Assembly (NCBI RefSeq): GCF_006716865.1 | Contig: NZ_VFPT01000001.1 | Coordinates: 2,103,001 to 2,167,000 of the forward strand | Direction: 5' to 3' | DNA: 64,000 bases | Origin: Roseinatronobacter monicus | Lineage (GTDB): Bacteria > Pseudomonadota > Alphaproteobacteria > Rhodobacterales > Rhodobacteraceae | Shown here: positions 48,570 through 57,792 of the stretch, one piece after another | How the letters are laid out: every line of letters begins with the position of its first letter | Position numbering within the stretch: the first letter of the stretch is position 1 | Program-made: the position numbers and the translations under genes | The notes under the pieces: generated by a model | Seen by the model: only the letters and a program-made list of their open reading frames with translations | Told to the model about the DNA's origin: nothing | Databases searched by the model: none

Positions 48570-49493
48570 ATGACCCTTCGTCTGACGACCCTTGCAACCG
48601 CTGCGACAATCGCCGCCGCCCCTGCATTCGCCGAATGCACCTCTGTCACATTTTCGGATGTCGGCTGGACCGACATCACTGCCACCACGGCCGCAGCTAC
48701 CACGCTGCTGGACGCGCTTGGCTATGAAACCAACACGCTGGTGCTGTCGGTGCCTGTGACTTACACTTCTATGGCGAATGGCGATATTGATGTGTTCCTT
48801 GGCAACTGGATGCCCACAATGGAAGCCGACATCGCCCCATACCGTGAGGCAGGATCGGTTGACACTGTGCGCCGCAACCTCGAAGGCGCAAAATACACGC
48901 TGGCCACAAATGTGCACGGTGCGGCTTTGGGCATTGCCGATTTCGCCGACATTGCCACGAATGCCGAAGCGCTTGAAAACCGCATCTACGGGATCGAGCC
49001 GGGCAATGACGGCAACCGCCTGATCCTTGATATGATCGAGGATGACGCCTTTGGCTTGGGCGGGTTTACTGTGGTCGAAAGCTCTGAGCAGGGAATGCTG
49101 GCACAAGTTGCGCGCGCAGACCGGCGCGGCGAACCCGTTGTCTTTCTGGGGTGGGAACCGCACCCAATGAATGCAAGTTTCGACATGACCTATCTGGAAG
49201 GCGGCGATGACTGGTTTGGCCCCGATTTCGGTGGCGCCGAAGTCTATACCAATACCCGCGCAGGTCTGGTCGAAGAATGCCCCAATCTGGGCGTGTTCCT
49301 CAACAATCTGGAATTCACGCTAGAGATGGAAAACGAGATTATGGCCGCCATCCTGAATGACGGGACAGAGCCCGAAGCCGCCGCCCGTGCATGGCTCTCG
49401 GCAAATCGTGACGCGATCGGTCCTTGGCTGAACGGTGTCACAACCCTCGACGGTGGTGACGCGCATGACGCCGTCATGGCCGCACTGGACTGA
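48570..49493 (+). CDS. choX: Choline ABC transporter periplasmic binding protein
   Basis: A 307-residue protein with a signal peptide (MTLRLTTLATAATIAAAPAFA). The mature part (CTSVTFSDVGWTDITATTAA) has the OpuAC/ProX fold with aromatic residues (WTD, GNWMPTM, GWEPHP) expected for a cation-pi choline pocket. It feeds ChoW and ChoV. The ATG has GGGAGAG upstream. It is divergent from betI. Confidence 0.94.
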   Translation: MTLRLTTLATAATIAAAPAFAECTSVTFSDVGWTDITATTAAATTLLDALGYETNTLVLSVPVTYTSMANGDIDVFLGNWMPTMEADIAPYREAGSVDTVRRNLEGAKYTLATNVHGAALGIADFADIATNAEALENRIYGIEPGNDGNRLILDMIEDDAFGLGGFTVVESSEQGMLAQVARADRRGEPVVFLGWEPHPMNASFDMTYLEGGDDWFGPDFGGAEVYTNTRAGLVEECPNLGVFLNNLEFTLEMENEIMAAILNDGTEPEAAARAWLSANRDAIGPWLNGVTTLDGGDAHDAVMAALD

Positions 49494-49505
49494 TAGACCG
49501 AAACC

Positions 49506-49538
49506 CGACAGGCCCCGGAACCCCACCGGGGCCTGTCG
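49506..49538 (+). other. Strong hairpin between choX and choW
   Basis: CGACAGGCCCCGG (49506-49518) and CCGGGGCCTGTCG (49526-49538) form a perfect 13-base stem. There is no T-run after it, so it likely lowers or protects the message to raise choX over choW. It is not a full terminator by sequence. Confidence 0.8.
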
Positions 49539-49556
49539 CTATGGCATGGGAATACG

Positions 49557-50408
49557 ATGTCTGATTTTCTGACCAAACCCATTACCGACGCAAAAATCCC
49601 AGTGGGGCGCAGCGTCGCCAATGCATTCGAGTGGCTGCAAGATACGTTCATCACAGCCTTTGACGGGCTGGAGGCGGGGTTGCGTGGGATTATCGGCCTG
49701 CTGGCCTCGGCCTTGCAGACGCCCCATCCTTTTGCAGTGATTGCAGGGTTCTGCGCCATCACATGGGTGTTGCAGCGCAAACTTGTGCCTGTCGCCATTG
49801 TCGCGGCTTGTGCGCTGTTTGCATTGAATCAGGGCTATTGGGTGTTGACCATGCAAACCCTGACGCTGGTGATTGCATCTTGTATCGTGTGCATGGGGGT
49901 TGGTGTGCCACTGGGCATTTACGCGGCCCATCACCGCCGCTTTTACCGCGCGCTGACACCGGTGCTGGACCTGATGCAAACGCTGCCGGTTTTCGTGTAT
50001 CTGATCCCGGTTCTGGTGCTGTTCGGCCTTGGCATGGTGCCGGGTCTGGTCGCCACAGTCATCTTTGCCATGCCCGCCTCAATCCGCTTGACGGAACTGG
50101 GCATCCGCTCAACCCCGACCGCCTTGTCCGAGGCCGCAACGGCCTTCGGTGCCACCACCGCGCAGCGCATCGCGAAAGTCGAGTTGCCCTATGCCTTTCC
50201 GCAGATCATGGCCGGACTGAACCAGACGATCATGCTGTCGTTATCGATGGTCGTGATCGCCGGGCTGGTGGGGGCACCGGGCCTTGGCGTGGCCATCGTG
50301 CGCGCACTCAATACAGTCAATGCAAGCCTTGGGTTTGAAGCGGGCGCAGTCATCGTGGCCGTGGCAATCATGCTCGACCGAATGCTGCGCGTGGAGGTGA
50401 CGCGATGA
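49557..50408 (+). CDS. choW: Choline ABC transporter permease
   Basis: A 283-residue protein with several membrane helices and the binding-protein-dependent permease signature (EAATAFGATTAQRIAKVELP). The N-terminal cytoplasmic part is about 60 residues. It makes the channel of the choline importer. Its stop overlaps the choV start (ATGA). Confidence 0.94.
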   Translation: MSDFLTKPITDAKIPVGRSVANAFEWLQDTFITAFDGLEAGLRGIIGLLASALQTPHPFAVIAGFCAITWVLQRKLVPVAIVAACALFALNQGYWVLTMQTLTLVIASCIVCMGVGVPLGIYAAHHRRFYRALTPVLDLMQTLPVFVYLIPVLVLFGLGMVPGLVATVIFAMPASIRLTELGIRSTPTALSEAATAFGATTAQRIAKVELPYAFPQIMAGLNQTIMLSLSMVVIAGLVGAPGLGVAIVRALNTVNASLGFEAGAVIVAVAIMLDRMLRVEVTR

Positions 50409-51442
50409 CAGATCCCGCCGTCCGCTTCGAGAATGTCTCGATTGTTTTCGGGCCAAACCCCTACAAAGCCGTCCCGCTGATGGAAACCGGCCAGAGCCGC
50501 GACGATATCAAACGCGCCACAGGTCAGGTGCTGGGGGTGCATGCCTGCTCGCTTGATGTGGCACAGGGCGAAATCGTCGTGCTGATGGGCCTGTCAGGGT
50601 CGGGTAAATCAACACTTTTGCGCGCGGTAAACGGGCTGAATCCCATCATTCAGGGCGATGTGCTGGTGAATGACGGGACAGAGCTTGTCTCTGTCCCAAA
50701 GGCAAGTCGCGCCAAGCTGCGCCAGTTGCGCATGAAAAGCGTGGCGATGGTGTTTCAGCAATTCGGCCTGCTGCCCTGGCGCTCGGTGCGCGAGAATGTG
50801 GGGCTGGGGCTGGAACTTGCAGGCATGGGCAAACGCGCACGGCGCGAGAAGATTGACGAGCAGCTTGAACTGGTGGGCCTGTCACAATGGGCAGAACAAC
50901 CTGTCAGCGCGCTGTCGGGGGGAATGCAGCAGCGCGTGGGCCTTGCGCGCGCCTTCGCCACCGATGCCCCGATCCTGCTGATGGACGAGCCATTCTCGGC
51001 GCTTGATCCGTTGATACGCGCACGTCTTCAGGATGAGTTGCTGGAACTACAGGACCGCTTGAAGCGCACCATCATCTTTGTCAGCCACGATCTGGACGAA
51101 GCGTTCAAATTGGGCAACCGCATCGCCATTCTCGAAGGCGGGCGCATGATCCAACTCGGCACCCCGTCCGAGATTTTCTCGCGCCCCGCCAATCAGTATG
51201 TGGCCGATTTCGTGGCAAATATGAACCCGCTGGGCGTGCTGCGCGCATGCGACGCCTTGAGCGCGGATGCAGCACCAACACCCACGCGCAGCATAGATAG
51301 TGATGCCCCCATACGGGTGGTGATGGACCAGTTTGACCAGCAGCACGATGTTTTGAACGTCACCCGACATGGCCAGAGCATCGGCCATGTCTCGCGCGCC
51401 TCGGTCATCGCGGCATTGGCGGGCAGGCGCGGGGCGCAATAG
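50405..51442 (+). CDS. choV: Choline ABC transporter ATP-binding protein
   Basis: A 345-residue ATPase. Walker A is GLSGSGKST, the signature LSGGMQQRVGLARA and Walker B ILLMDEPFSALDP. The N-terminus has the extra segment (TGQSRDDIKRATGQVLG) typical of the OpuAA/ChoV type. The C-terminal part after about residue 280 is short compared with CBS-bearing relatives. It powers ChoW. Confidence 0.94.
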   Translation: MTDPAVRFENVSIVFGPNPYKAVPLMETGQSRDDIKRATGQVLGVHACSLDVAQGEIVVLMGLSGSGKSTLLRAVNGLNPIIQGDVLVNDGTELVSVPKASRAKLRQLRMKSVAMVFQQFGLLPWRSVRENVGLGLELAGMGKRARREKIDEQLELVGLSQWAEQPVSALSGGMQQRVGLARAFATDAPILLMDEPFSALDPLIRARLQDELLELQDRLKRTIIFVSHDLDEAFKLGNRIAILEGGRMIQLGTPSEIFSRPANQYVADFVANMNPLGVLRACDALSADAAPTPTRSIDSDAPIRVVMDQFDQQHDVLNVTRHGQSIGHVSRASVIAALAGRRGAQ

Positions 51443-51653
51443 CCCCCCACTGCCCTGCCCAATCTGCTGAATAAGCACCGATCTTGCGTCTTGCACCGCA
51501 ACCGGCACAGACCGGGCAGCTTCAGCGCTCGTGCTCCGCAACGTCACACTGGTATAAATTCATCTTCCGACTTGCGTATCTCTCTGTTTTTGGTGTGGAT
51601 ACTGACAAATAACATGTTCAACAAAGCCAATGGCGGCAGATCGAGAGAAACAG

Positions 51654-52085
51654 GTGACCTCCCCCCCCTTGCAAATGAACCGTGCCGCCCTGACCCGCTT
51701 CCTTGAGAGCGAGTTTCCGCAAGTCGCACAGATGTTTGCCATTGATGCGCTGGAACCGATGGCCGTGACCGTGCGCCTGCTGCATGACGAGCGCCACCTG
51801 CGCCCCGGCGGCACTGTCTCGGGTCCGGCGATGTTCGCTTTGGCCGATGTGGCGGTCTATCTGGCAATCATGGCCATGATCGGCCCAAAAGCGCTCAGTG
51901 TAACCACGAATTGCGCCATTGATTTCATGCGCAAACCCGCCGCCGGTGTCGATATGATCTGCAAGACACGCCTGCTGAAACTGGGGCGCGTCCTCGCAGT
52001 GGGGGAGTGTCTGATCTACTCCGAGGGGCAAGACACCCCGGCAGCGCGCGCCTCGCTGACCTATTCGATCCCCCCGTCCACCTGA
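51654..52085 (+). CDS. PaaI-family hot-dog thioesterase
   Basis: A 143-residue protein (GTG start) with a hot-dog fold pattern (LRPGGTVSGPAMFALADVAV, then TTNCAIDFMRKP). It should hydrolyse an acyl-CoA. The GTG at 51654 has GAGAGA 5 bases upstream; an in-frame ATG at 51630 lacks one and ATG at 51675 is also possible. Bases 51443-51653 hold a short A/T-rich stretch but no clear gene. Confidence 0.85.
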   Translation: MTSPPLQMNRAALTRFLESEFPQVAQMFAIDALEPMAVTVRLLHDERHLRPGGTVSGPAMFALADVAVYLAIMAMIGPKALSVTTNCAIDFMRKPAAGVDMICKTRLLKLGRVLAVGECLIYSEGQDTPAARASLTYSIPPST

Positions 52086-52100
52086 GTGCCACAGTTGCGA

Positions 52101-52189
52101 CCGGGTCGCCGCACAGGCGCAAGGCGCAGGGCCCCCTTCGGGCCCTGCGCCGACAGGGTGGGCGGGTGGGCGCCTGTGCGGCGACCCGG
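52101..52189. repeat. Nested 89-base palindrome (cruciform-capable)
   Basis: The outer arms are 20-base perfect complements (52101-52120 and 52170-52189). Inside, GGCGCAGGGCCC (52123-52134) and GGGCCCTGCGCC (52140-52151) form a second perfect 12-base stem with a 5-base loop. An unpaired G-rich 18-base strip (52152-52169) lies between the inner right and outer right arm. It sits between the thioesterase and the rRNA methyltransferase genes. Confidence 0.95.
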
Positions 52190-52247
52190 CTTCCCCGCAG
52201 CGCCCACCTCTGATAAAGACGCGCAAATTCCATGATCCGAGGCCCCC

Positions 52248-53405
52248 ATGACCCCTGCCGCCCGCCTTCAGGCCGCTGCTGAAATTCTGGACGCGATCCT
52301 CAACAGCACCCCCGCCGAGCAAGCCCTGACACGCTGGGCGCGCAACAGCCGCTTTGCCGGGTCCAAAGACCGCGCCGCAATCCGTGATCTGGTTTTTGAC
52401 GCCCTGCGCTGCAAACGCTCTTTTGCGCATCTGGGCGGGGCCGAGACAGGGCGCGGCCTGATCTTGGGAGGTCTGCGCGCCCAAGGCGCCGACCCCGCAG
52501 ATCATTTCACTGGCACTGGCCACGCCCCCGCCCCGCTGTCAGAGGACGAGGCAAGCTACATCCCGCCGCCCATGCCCGAAGCCGTTGCGCTGGATTGTCC
52601 CGATTGGCTGGTGCCGCAATTCAGTTCCAGCCTTGGCACAGGGTTTGAACCCGCACTCCAAGCCTTGCGCCAACGCGCTCCGGTTTTCTTGCGTGTGCAT
52701 GCCGGCCGCACCACCCGAGAGCAGGCCGCAACCCTGCTGGCCCGCGACGGGATTGAGGCGCGCGCGCACCCCTTGGCCGCAACCGCGCTCGAAGTTCACA
52801 CCAACCCGCGCGCGATCCAGCGCAGTCAGGCCTATCTCGAGGGTCTGGTCGAGTTGCAGGATGCAGCCTCGCAAGCGGTGATCACGGCCCTTCCTGCGTT
52901 GACTGGCAAAACAGTGCTGGATTATTGTGCAGGCGGGGGCGGCAAAGCCTTGGCTATGGCCGCTTTGGGCGCACATGTGACCGCGCATGACGCGAAGCGC
53001 GCCCGCATGAGCGATCTGCCGAACAGGGCCGCGCGCGCGCGTGACAGTATTGCCGTCAAGGAGCGTGCGACTGGCCTGTTTGATCTGGTGCTGACTGATG
53101 TCCCCTGCTCTGGCTCGGGCAGTTGGCGGCGCAGCCCCGCCGCAAAATGGACCCTCACGCCAGAGGCACTTGATACCCTATGCGCAACGCAAACGGAAAT
53201 TCTGGATAACGCAAGGCAGCACATGCACCCCGCAGGATGGCTGGCCTATGTGACCTGTTCCATGCTGGAGGTAGAAAACCAACAGCAAATCACCGCTTTT
53301 CTGGCAAGGCACCCTGATCTGGAACTGGTGCAGGACATGCAGTGGACACCCCTTGAGGGGGGGGATGGCTTCTATCTCGCGCTGATACGGACACGCATCG
53401 GATGA
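52248..53405 (+). CDS. RsmB/NOP-family rRNA cytosine-C5 methyltransferase
   Basis: A 385-residue protein. The SAM site is LDYCAGGGGKALAMAA (about residue 224); the catalytic pair of cysteines is in LTDVPCSGSGSWRR and YVTCSMLEVENQQQ. It likely methylates a cytosine in 16S rRNA. The N-terminal part resembles the NusB-like domain. GAGG lies 5 bases before the ATG. Confidence 0.92.
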   Translation: MTPAARLQAAAEILDAILNSTPAEQALTRWARNSRFAGSKDRAAIRDLVFDALRCKRSFAHLGGAETGRGLILGGLRAQGADPADHFTGTGHAPAPLSEDEASYIPPPMPEAVALDCPDWLVPQFSSSLGTGFEPALQALRQRAPVFLRVHAGRTTREQAATLLARDGIEARAHPLAATALEVHTNPRAIQRSQAYLEGLVELQDAASQAVITALPALTGKTVLDYCAGGGGKALAMAALGAHVTAHDAKRARMSDLPNRAARARDSIAVKERATGLFDLVLTDVPCSGSGSWRRSPAAKWTLTPEALDTLCATQTEILDNARQHMHPAGWLAYVTCSMLEVENQQQITAFLARHPDLELVQDMQWTPLEGGDGFYLALIRTRIG

Positions 53406-53440
53406 TTTGGCACAGCTAATGGTTGCAAAACTTCTGCGCT

Positions 53441-53470
53441 GACTCTAGCTTTGCATTAACTTGAATTTAA
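53441..53470. promoter_or_regulatory. CtrA-box-like motif with adjacent GANTC site upstream of cckA
   Basis: GACTC (53441-53445) is a CcrM GANTC site. TTAA (53456-53459), 7 bases, then TTAA (53467-53470) matches the full CtrA box TTAA-N7-TTAA. Both lie in the gap before cckA. CtrA and GcrA/CcrM control is established in Caulobacter; binding here is inferred. Confidence 0.55.
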
Positions 53471-53552
53471 TTATTTTTCAGCATCTTGCATTTCAGAGTT
53501 CCGATTGGGGTCGCCCTTGCCGTTTTCACGATTAGCACTTTCATGCCGCGAG

Positions 53553-55868
53553 ATGTCGCGGGTCACTGTCGCATTGCCAAAAGCCGCGATTACAGGGCTG
53601 GCATTGGCCGCGCTGGCTCTCTGCCTGATTGGCCTTGCGACAGGCGGTGCGAAACCCGCAGCTCTGGCCGCGCTGACGACAGGGCTGTCCTTGCTCTTGC
53701 TCGCAGGTGTTGCATGGACGGTAAGGTTTTTTGATGCATGGCAGCGACGGCGCGATCATCAGCGACTGGACAGCCTTTTGGGCGATGCCGAGATGGTATG
53801 CATCCTAGCTGACAGCGACACGGGCGCGATTGAGTGGTGCAACGCCGCAGCAGTTGAACATTTCAACCTGACCCCACCGCAAAAGATCACCACTGTCCTG
53901 TCTGATCTGCACGCAGACCCCGACGGGTTTGTCACCCGCCTTCAGGATCTGGCATCACTGTCTGGCCGCGCAGATCATCGCCTGAAGCTTCAGAATTGCG
54001 AGCGTGTCTACCGCGTCGAAAAACTGGGGGATAACCAGTTTCTCTGGCGCATCGCGCTGGAAACCCGAGCGGACACGCGCGACGCCCTGCCTTTCGAGTT
54101 CGCGCAATTTCAACCTGACGGGCGGCTTGACTATATCAGCCCCGCATTGCGGCAGGATTTGTCACAAAATCGCATCTCGAAAGACCAGCTTTTCCAAGGC
54201 ACCCCGCCCCCGCACGGACAGATCGCCCCCGTCACACTTAGTGCGGCGGGGATTGAGCGTTTGGCAATCCGGCTAGAGTCGCAGGGTGCTGCGACCGAAA
54301 CCGTTTTGTTCCTCCCCCCACAGCACGGCTTGGACATGCCGGAACACAGTATCAAACCGGGGGAAACACGTCACCTCCAGAATTTGCCTGTGGGCCTTGC
54401 GCATATCACTCTGGACGGACAACTGACCTATGTGAACGACGAGGCCCGCCGCCTGTTGCGTCTGCGCGATACATATCTGCCAGTCCTGAGCGATGCTTTG
54501 GAAGGGCTTGGTCGTCCGGTTCTGGAATGGATCGCAGATATCGCATCCGGACGCATGGCCCGTTCGACCGAAGTTTTGCGGCTGAACTGCACTCTGAACG
54601 AAACCTATCTGAAAGTCACCCTGACCACCCCGCCGCGAGAAGGGGTCAACTTCATCGTGGCCGTTTTCAGCGATGTCACAGAGCTGAAATCGCTGGAAGC
54701 AAAGTTCACTCAAAGCCAGAAAATGCAGGCCATTGGCCAATTGGCAGGCGGTGTCGCACATGATTTCAATAATCTTCTCACTGCGATTTCAGGGCATTGC
54801 GATCTTTTGTTGCTGCGCCACGACCGCAGCGACCTGAACTACCCCGATCTGATGCAGATCCAGCAAAACACAAACCGCGCAGCCGCGCTTGTGCGCCAGT
54901 TGCTGGCACTGTCACGCCAACAAACCTTGAAATTCGTCACACTTGATCTGCAAGAAACGATGGATGATGTGATTCATCTGCTCAACCGTCTGGTTGGCGA
55001 AAAAGTCACGCTGAGTCTGCGCCATGGTGAAAATGTCGCGCCGATCCGGTCCGATAAGCGCCAATTCGAACAGGTCTTGATGAACCTTGTCGTCAATGCG
55101 CGCGATGCGCTGCCCATGGGGGGCGAAATCCGCATCGAGACAGCCTCCTGCGCCCTGCCCAAAGGACTGATCCGCGAGAATGTGCAGCTTCCAGCGGGGA
55201 ATTATACATTGATCAAGATCAGCGATGACGGGATTGGTATTCCCCAACCGCTGCTGGGTAAGGTCTTTGATCCGTTCTTCACCACAAAGCGGCAGGGCGA
55301 AGGAACCGGGCTCGGCCTGTCCACCGTCTATGGGATCGTCAAACAGTCGGGGGGCTATGTTTTCATTGAAAGCGAAGAAGGCGTAGGCACAACCTTTACC
55401 CTGTATTTCGCAGCCCAGACCCCCGAGCCTGCATTGCGGGATTTGCCAAAGCGCGAGGGGCTGCACAGCAGCGCCTTACAATCGCGCCATGCGCTTGTTC
55501 TGCTGGTCGAGGATGAGACGCCTGTGCGCTCTTTCGCGGCCCGCGCGCTGGAATTGCAGGGCCACCGCGTGATCGAGGCCGATTGCGGCGAGGCTGCGCT
55601 GGACATCCTCCAAGACCCCAGCATTGTGCCCGATTGCTTCGTGACTGATGTCATCATGCCCGGTTTGGATGGCCCAAGCTGGATCGCACAAATCCGCCCT
55701 CGCTTTCCCGACACACCTGTGGTGTTCATGTCTGGCTACGCCGAAGACAGCCGCGTTGCGGCGCAGGCGCGGATCAGCAATGCAACCTTTCTTGGCAAAC
55801 CCTTTTCCTTGGTGGAGTTCACGCAAACGGTCCATGCGCAGCTGCGCCTGCCAACCGAAATGGCCTGA
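53553..55868 (+). CDS. cckA: Cell-cycle hybrid histidine kinase CckA
   Basis: About 771 residues. Two N-terminal membrane helices (about residues 8-25 and 35-60) are followed by PAS-like sensory regions. The HisKA motif is GGVAHDFNNLLTAISGH (about residue 405), the ATPase N box NLVVNARDAL and G box GTGLGLSTVYGI. A C-terminal receiver domain has its Asp in CFVTDVIMPGLDG. This domain order matches CckA, which drives the CckA-ChpT-CtrA relay. The ATG at 53553 (MSRVTVALPK) is preferred over an upstream TTG at 53505. A CtrA-like box lies about 85 bases upstream. Confidence 0.9.
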   Translation: MSRVTVALPKAAITGLALAALALCLIGLATGGAKPAALAALTTGLSLLLLAGVAWTVRFFDAWQRRRDHQRLDSLLGDAEMVCILADSDTGAIEWCNAAAVEHFNLTPPQKITTVLSDLHADPDGFVTRLQDLASLSGRADHRLKLQNCERVYRVEKLGDNQFLWRIALETRADTRDALPFEFAQFQPDGRLDYISPALRQDLSQNRISKDQLFQGTPPPHGQIAPVTLSAAGIERLAIRLESQGAATETVLFLPPQHGLDMPEHSIKPGETRHLQNLPVGLAHITLDGQLTYVNDEARRLLRLRDTYLPVLSDALEGLGRPVLEWIADIASGRMARSTEVLRLNCTLNETYLKVTLTTPPREGVNFIVAVFSDVTELKSLEAKFTQSQKMQAIGQLAGGVAHDFNNLLTAISGHCDLLLLRHDRSDLNYPDLMQIQQNTNRAAALVRQLLALSRQQTLKFVTLDLQETMDDVIHLLNRLVGEKVTLSLRHGENVAPIRSDKRQFEQVLMNLVVNARDALPMGGEIRIETASCALPKGLIRENVQLPAGNYTLIKISDDGIGIPQPLLGKVFDPFFTTKRQGEGTGLGLSTVYGIVKQSGGYVFIESEEGVGTTFTLYFAAQTPEPALRDLPKREGLHSSALQSRHALVLLVEDETPVRSFAARALELQGHRVIEADCGEAALDILQDPSIVPDCFVTDVIMPGLDGPSWIAQIRPRFPDTPVVFMSGYAEDSRVAAQARISNATFLGKPFSLVEFTQTVHAQLRLPTEMA

Positions 55869-55946
55869 GCCTGCGCGCGAAACCGCAGGTATTTATCACT
55901 ATTCGCAGCACTTGCCGAACTGCAAGAGTCATGCGAGATAGTGAAC

Positions 55947-56846
55947 ATGATAAATACCGAGGCCGAAGCCCGTCCACTTTTGGGAGTTTTCTGGATGTTT
56001 GTGACAGGGCTTTGCTTTGTCGCAGTGACCGCTCTGGTGAAATATCTGGGCGATGACATGCCCGCCGCGCAATCTGCCTTTCTGCGCTACGCGCTTGGGC
56101 TGGTCTTTTTGCTGCCAATGCTGTCATCCCTGCGCGCAGTCACCTTTACCCGTCAAAGCCTGACCTTCTTTGGCCTGCGCGGTCTGCTTCATGCACTTGG
56201 GGTCATCTTGTGGTTTTACGCAATGACGCAGATCTCTTTGGCAGAGGTCACGGCCATGAATTACCTTTCCCCCATCTATATCACGCTTGGTGCGGCGCTA
56301 TTCTTGGGTGAAAAACTGGCGATGCGGCGCATTATCGCTGTCATCATGGCCTTTATCGGCGCGCTGATCATCCTGCGGCCCGGCTTGCGGGAAATCTCTC
56401 CGGGGCATGTGGCGATGATCGGCACGGCCATTTTATTCGCCGCGTCTTACCTCATGGCAAAACGCATGTCCGGGCAGGTCAATGCCTCGGTCGTGGTGGG
56501 TATGCTGTCTATCACAGTCACGATCTGTCTGGCACCGTTTGCATTCGCGGTCTGGGTTGCGCCAAGCGCGACGCAGCTATTTTGGTTGTTCTGGGTCGCG
56601 GCCTTTGCCACCGCCGGCCATTTCTCCATGACCCTGGCCTTCGCTGCCGCCCCGGTGACGCTTACCCAGCCTGTCACGTTTTTGCAGCTTGTCTGGGCTG
56701 TTATCCTTGGCGCTGTGGTATTTGGCGAAGGGGTTGATCTGTTCGTTGTTCTGGGCGGGGTGGTCATTATGTCGTCGGTTTTGTTCATAACCTGGCGCGA
56801 GGCGGTTTTGCGCAGGCAAGCGCGGCGCGCGCAAGCAGCCGAGTGA
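55947..56846 (+). CDS. EamA/DMT-family transporter
   Basis: A 299-residue inner membrane protein with ten hydrophobic helices in two repeats typical of EamA (for example LRYALGLVFLLPMLSSLR and AEVTAMNYLSPIYITLGAAL). The substrate is unknown; amino acid or metabolite export is common in the family. ATG at 55947 is taken; a GTG two codons upstream is possible. It ends 65 bases from the convergent yebC. Confidence 0.9.
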   Translation: MINTEAEARPLLGVFWMFVTGLCFVAVTALVKYLGDDMPAAQSAFLRYALGLVFLLPMLSSLRAVTFTRQSLTFFGLRGLLHALGVILWFYAMTQISLAEVTAMNYLSPIYITLGAALFLGEKLAMRRIIAVIMAFIGALIILRPGLREISPGHVAMIGTAILFAASYLMAKRMSGQVNASVVVGMLSITVTICLAPFAFAVWVAPSATQLFWLFWVAAFATAGHFSMTLAFAAAPVTLTQPVTFLQLVWAVILGAVVFGEGVDLFVVLGGVVIMSSVLFITWREAVLRRQARRAQAAE

Positions 56847-56911
56847 CACGCATCAGGCATGACCAGAGATGCCACATGCCCCACACGACACAGCGCACAG
56901 ATCAAAGCGTG

Positions 56912-57652
56912 TCAAAGCTCTGCCATCACCTCATCCGAGATTTCGAAATTGGCCGTGACATTCTGAACGTCGTCATCATCTTCCAGAGCATCTATCAGCT
57001 TCAACAACGTACGCGCGCCGTCCAGATCAAGCTCGGTTGTGGTCTGCGGCTTCCAGACCAGTCTGGTGCTGGCCGCTTCACCCAAGGCATCTTCCAGCGC
57101 AGATGAAACTGCGCCCAGATCAGTGTCTGCACACCAGATCACATGCTCGTCTTCGCCAGTTTCGACATCTTCCGCGCCCGCATCAATTGCGGCCAGCATG
57201 ATTGTATCGGCGTCGCCCGCAGTGGTGGGGTAAACCACCTGCCCTTTGCGGTCGAACATAAAGGCGACAGAGCCTGTCTCGCCCAGATTGCCGCCGTGCT
57301 TGGAAAAGGTAGAGCGCACATTCGACGCGGTCCGGTTGCGGTTGTCGGTCATCGCCTCGACAATGACGGCGACCCCGCCCGGCCCATACCCCTCATAGCG
57401 GATTTCGTCATAATTCTCGGCGTCCCCCCCCTGAGATTTCTTGATCGCGCGCTCGATATTGTCCTTGGGCATCGAGACGCCCTTGGCCTCTTTGACGGCC
57501 AGCCGCAAACGCGGGTTCTTGTCGGGGTCCGCATCGCCCATCTTGGCGGCCACGGTGATTTCCTTGGAGAGCTTCGAGAAAAGCTTCGCGCGCACCGCAT
57601 CCTGACGGCCCTTGCGATGCTGAATATTGGCCCATTTGGAATGGCCTGCCAT
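56912..57652 (-). CDS. yebC: YebC/PmpR-family transcription/translation regulator
   Basis: A 246-residue protein of the exact family length. The N-terminus [19 protein letters not shown] and [17 protein letters not shown] are signatures. Family members bind DNA or help ribosomes at proline stretches. The ATG at 57652 has GGAGG 5 bases upstream. Confidence 0.96.
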   Translation of the reverse strand: MAGHSKWANIQHRKGRQDAVRAKLFSKLSKEITVAAKMGDADPDKNPRLRLAVKEAKGVSMPKDNIERAIKKSQGGDAENYDEIRYEGYGPGGVAVIVEAMTDNRNRTASNVRSTFSKHGGNLGETGSVAFMFDRKGQVVYPTTAGDADTIMLAAIDAGAEDVETGEDEHVIWCADTDLGAVSSALEDALGEAASTRLVWKPQTTTELDLDGARTLLKLIDALEDDDDVQNVTANFEISDEVMAEL

Positions 57653-57741
57653 GAAATCCTCCGATATTCGTATCACGCTTAGCGCGTCTTAGACCAGTGG
57701 GATGGGCAGCCGCAAGCCCCTTGCACACTGGACAAACATGA

Positions 57742-57767
57742 AAAACGCCCGCAAATGCGGGCGTTTT
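57742..57767 (-). terminator. Rho-independent terminator of carD
   Basis: AAAACGCCCGC and GCGGGCGTTTT form an 11-base inverted repeat with a 4-base loop, 25 bases after the carD stop; a T-run follows on the reverse strand. Confidence 0.93.
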
Positions 57768-57792
57768 GTCTGTAGGTCGATCAGCACCGCAA

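Noticed and set aside
51491..51706. Small forward gene before the thioesterase
   Set aside because: It overlaps the thioesterase start in another frame and has no clear ribosome site or motif.
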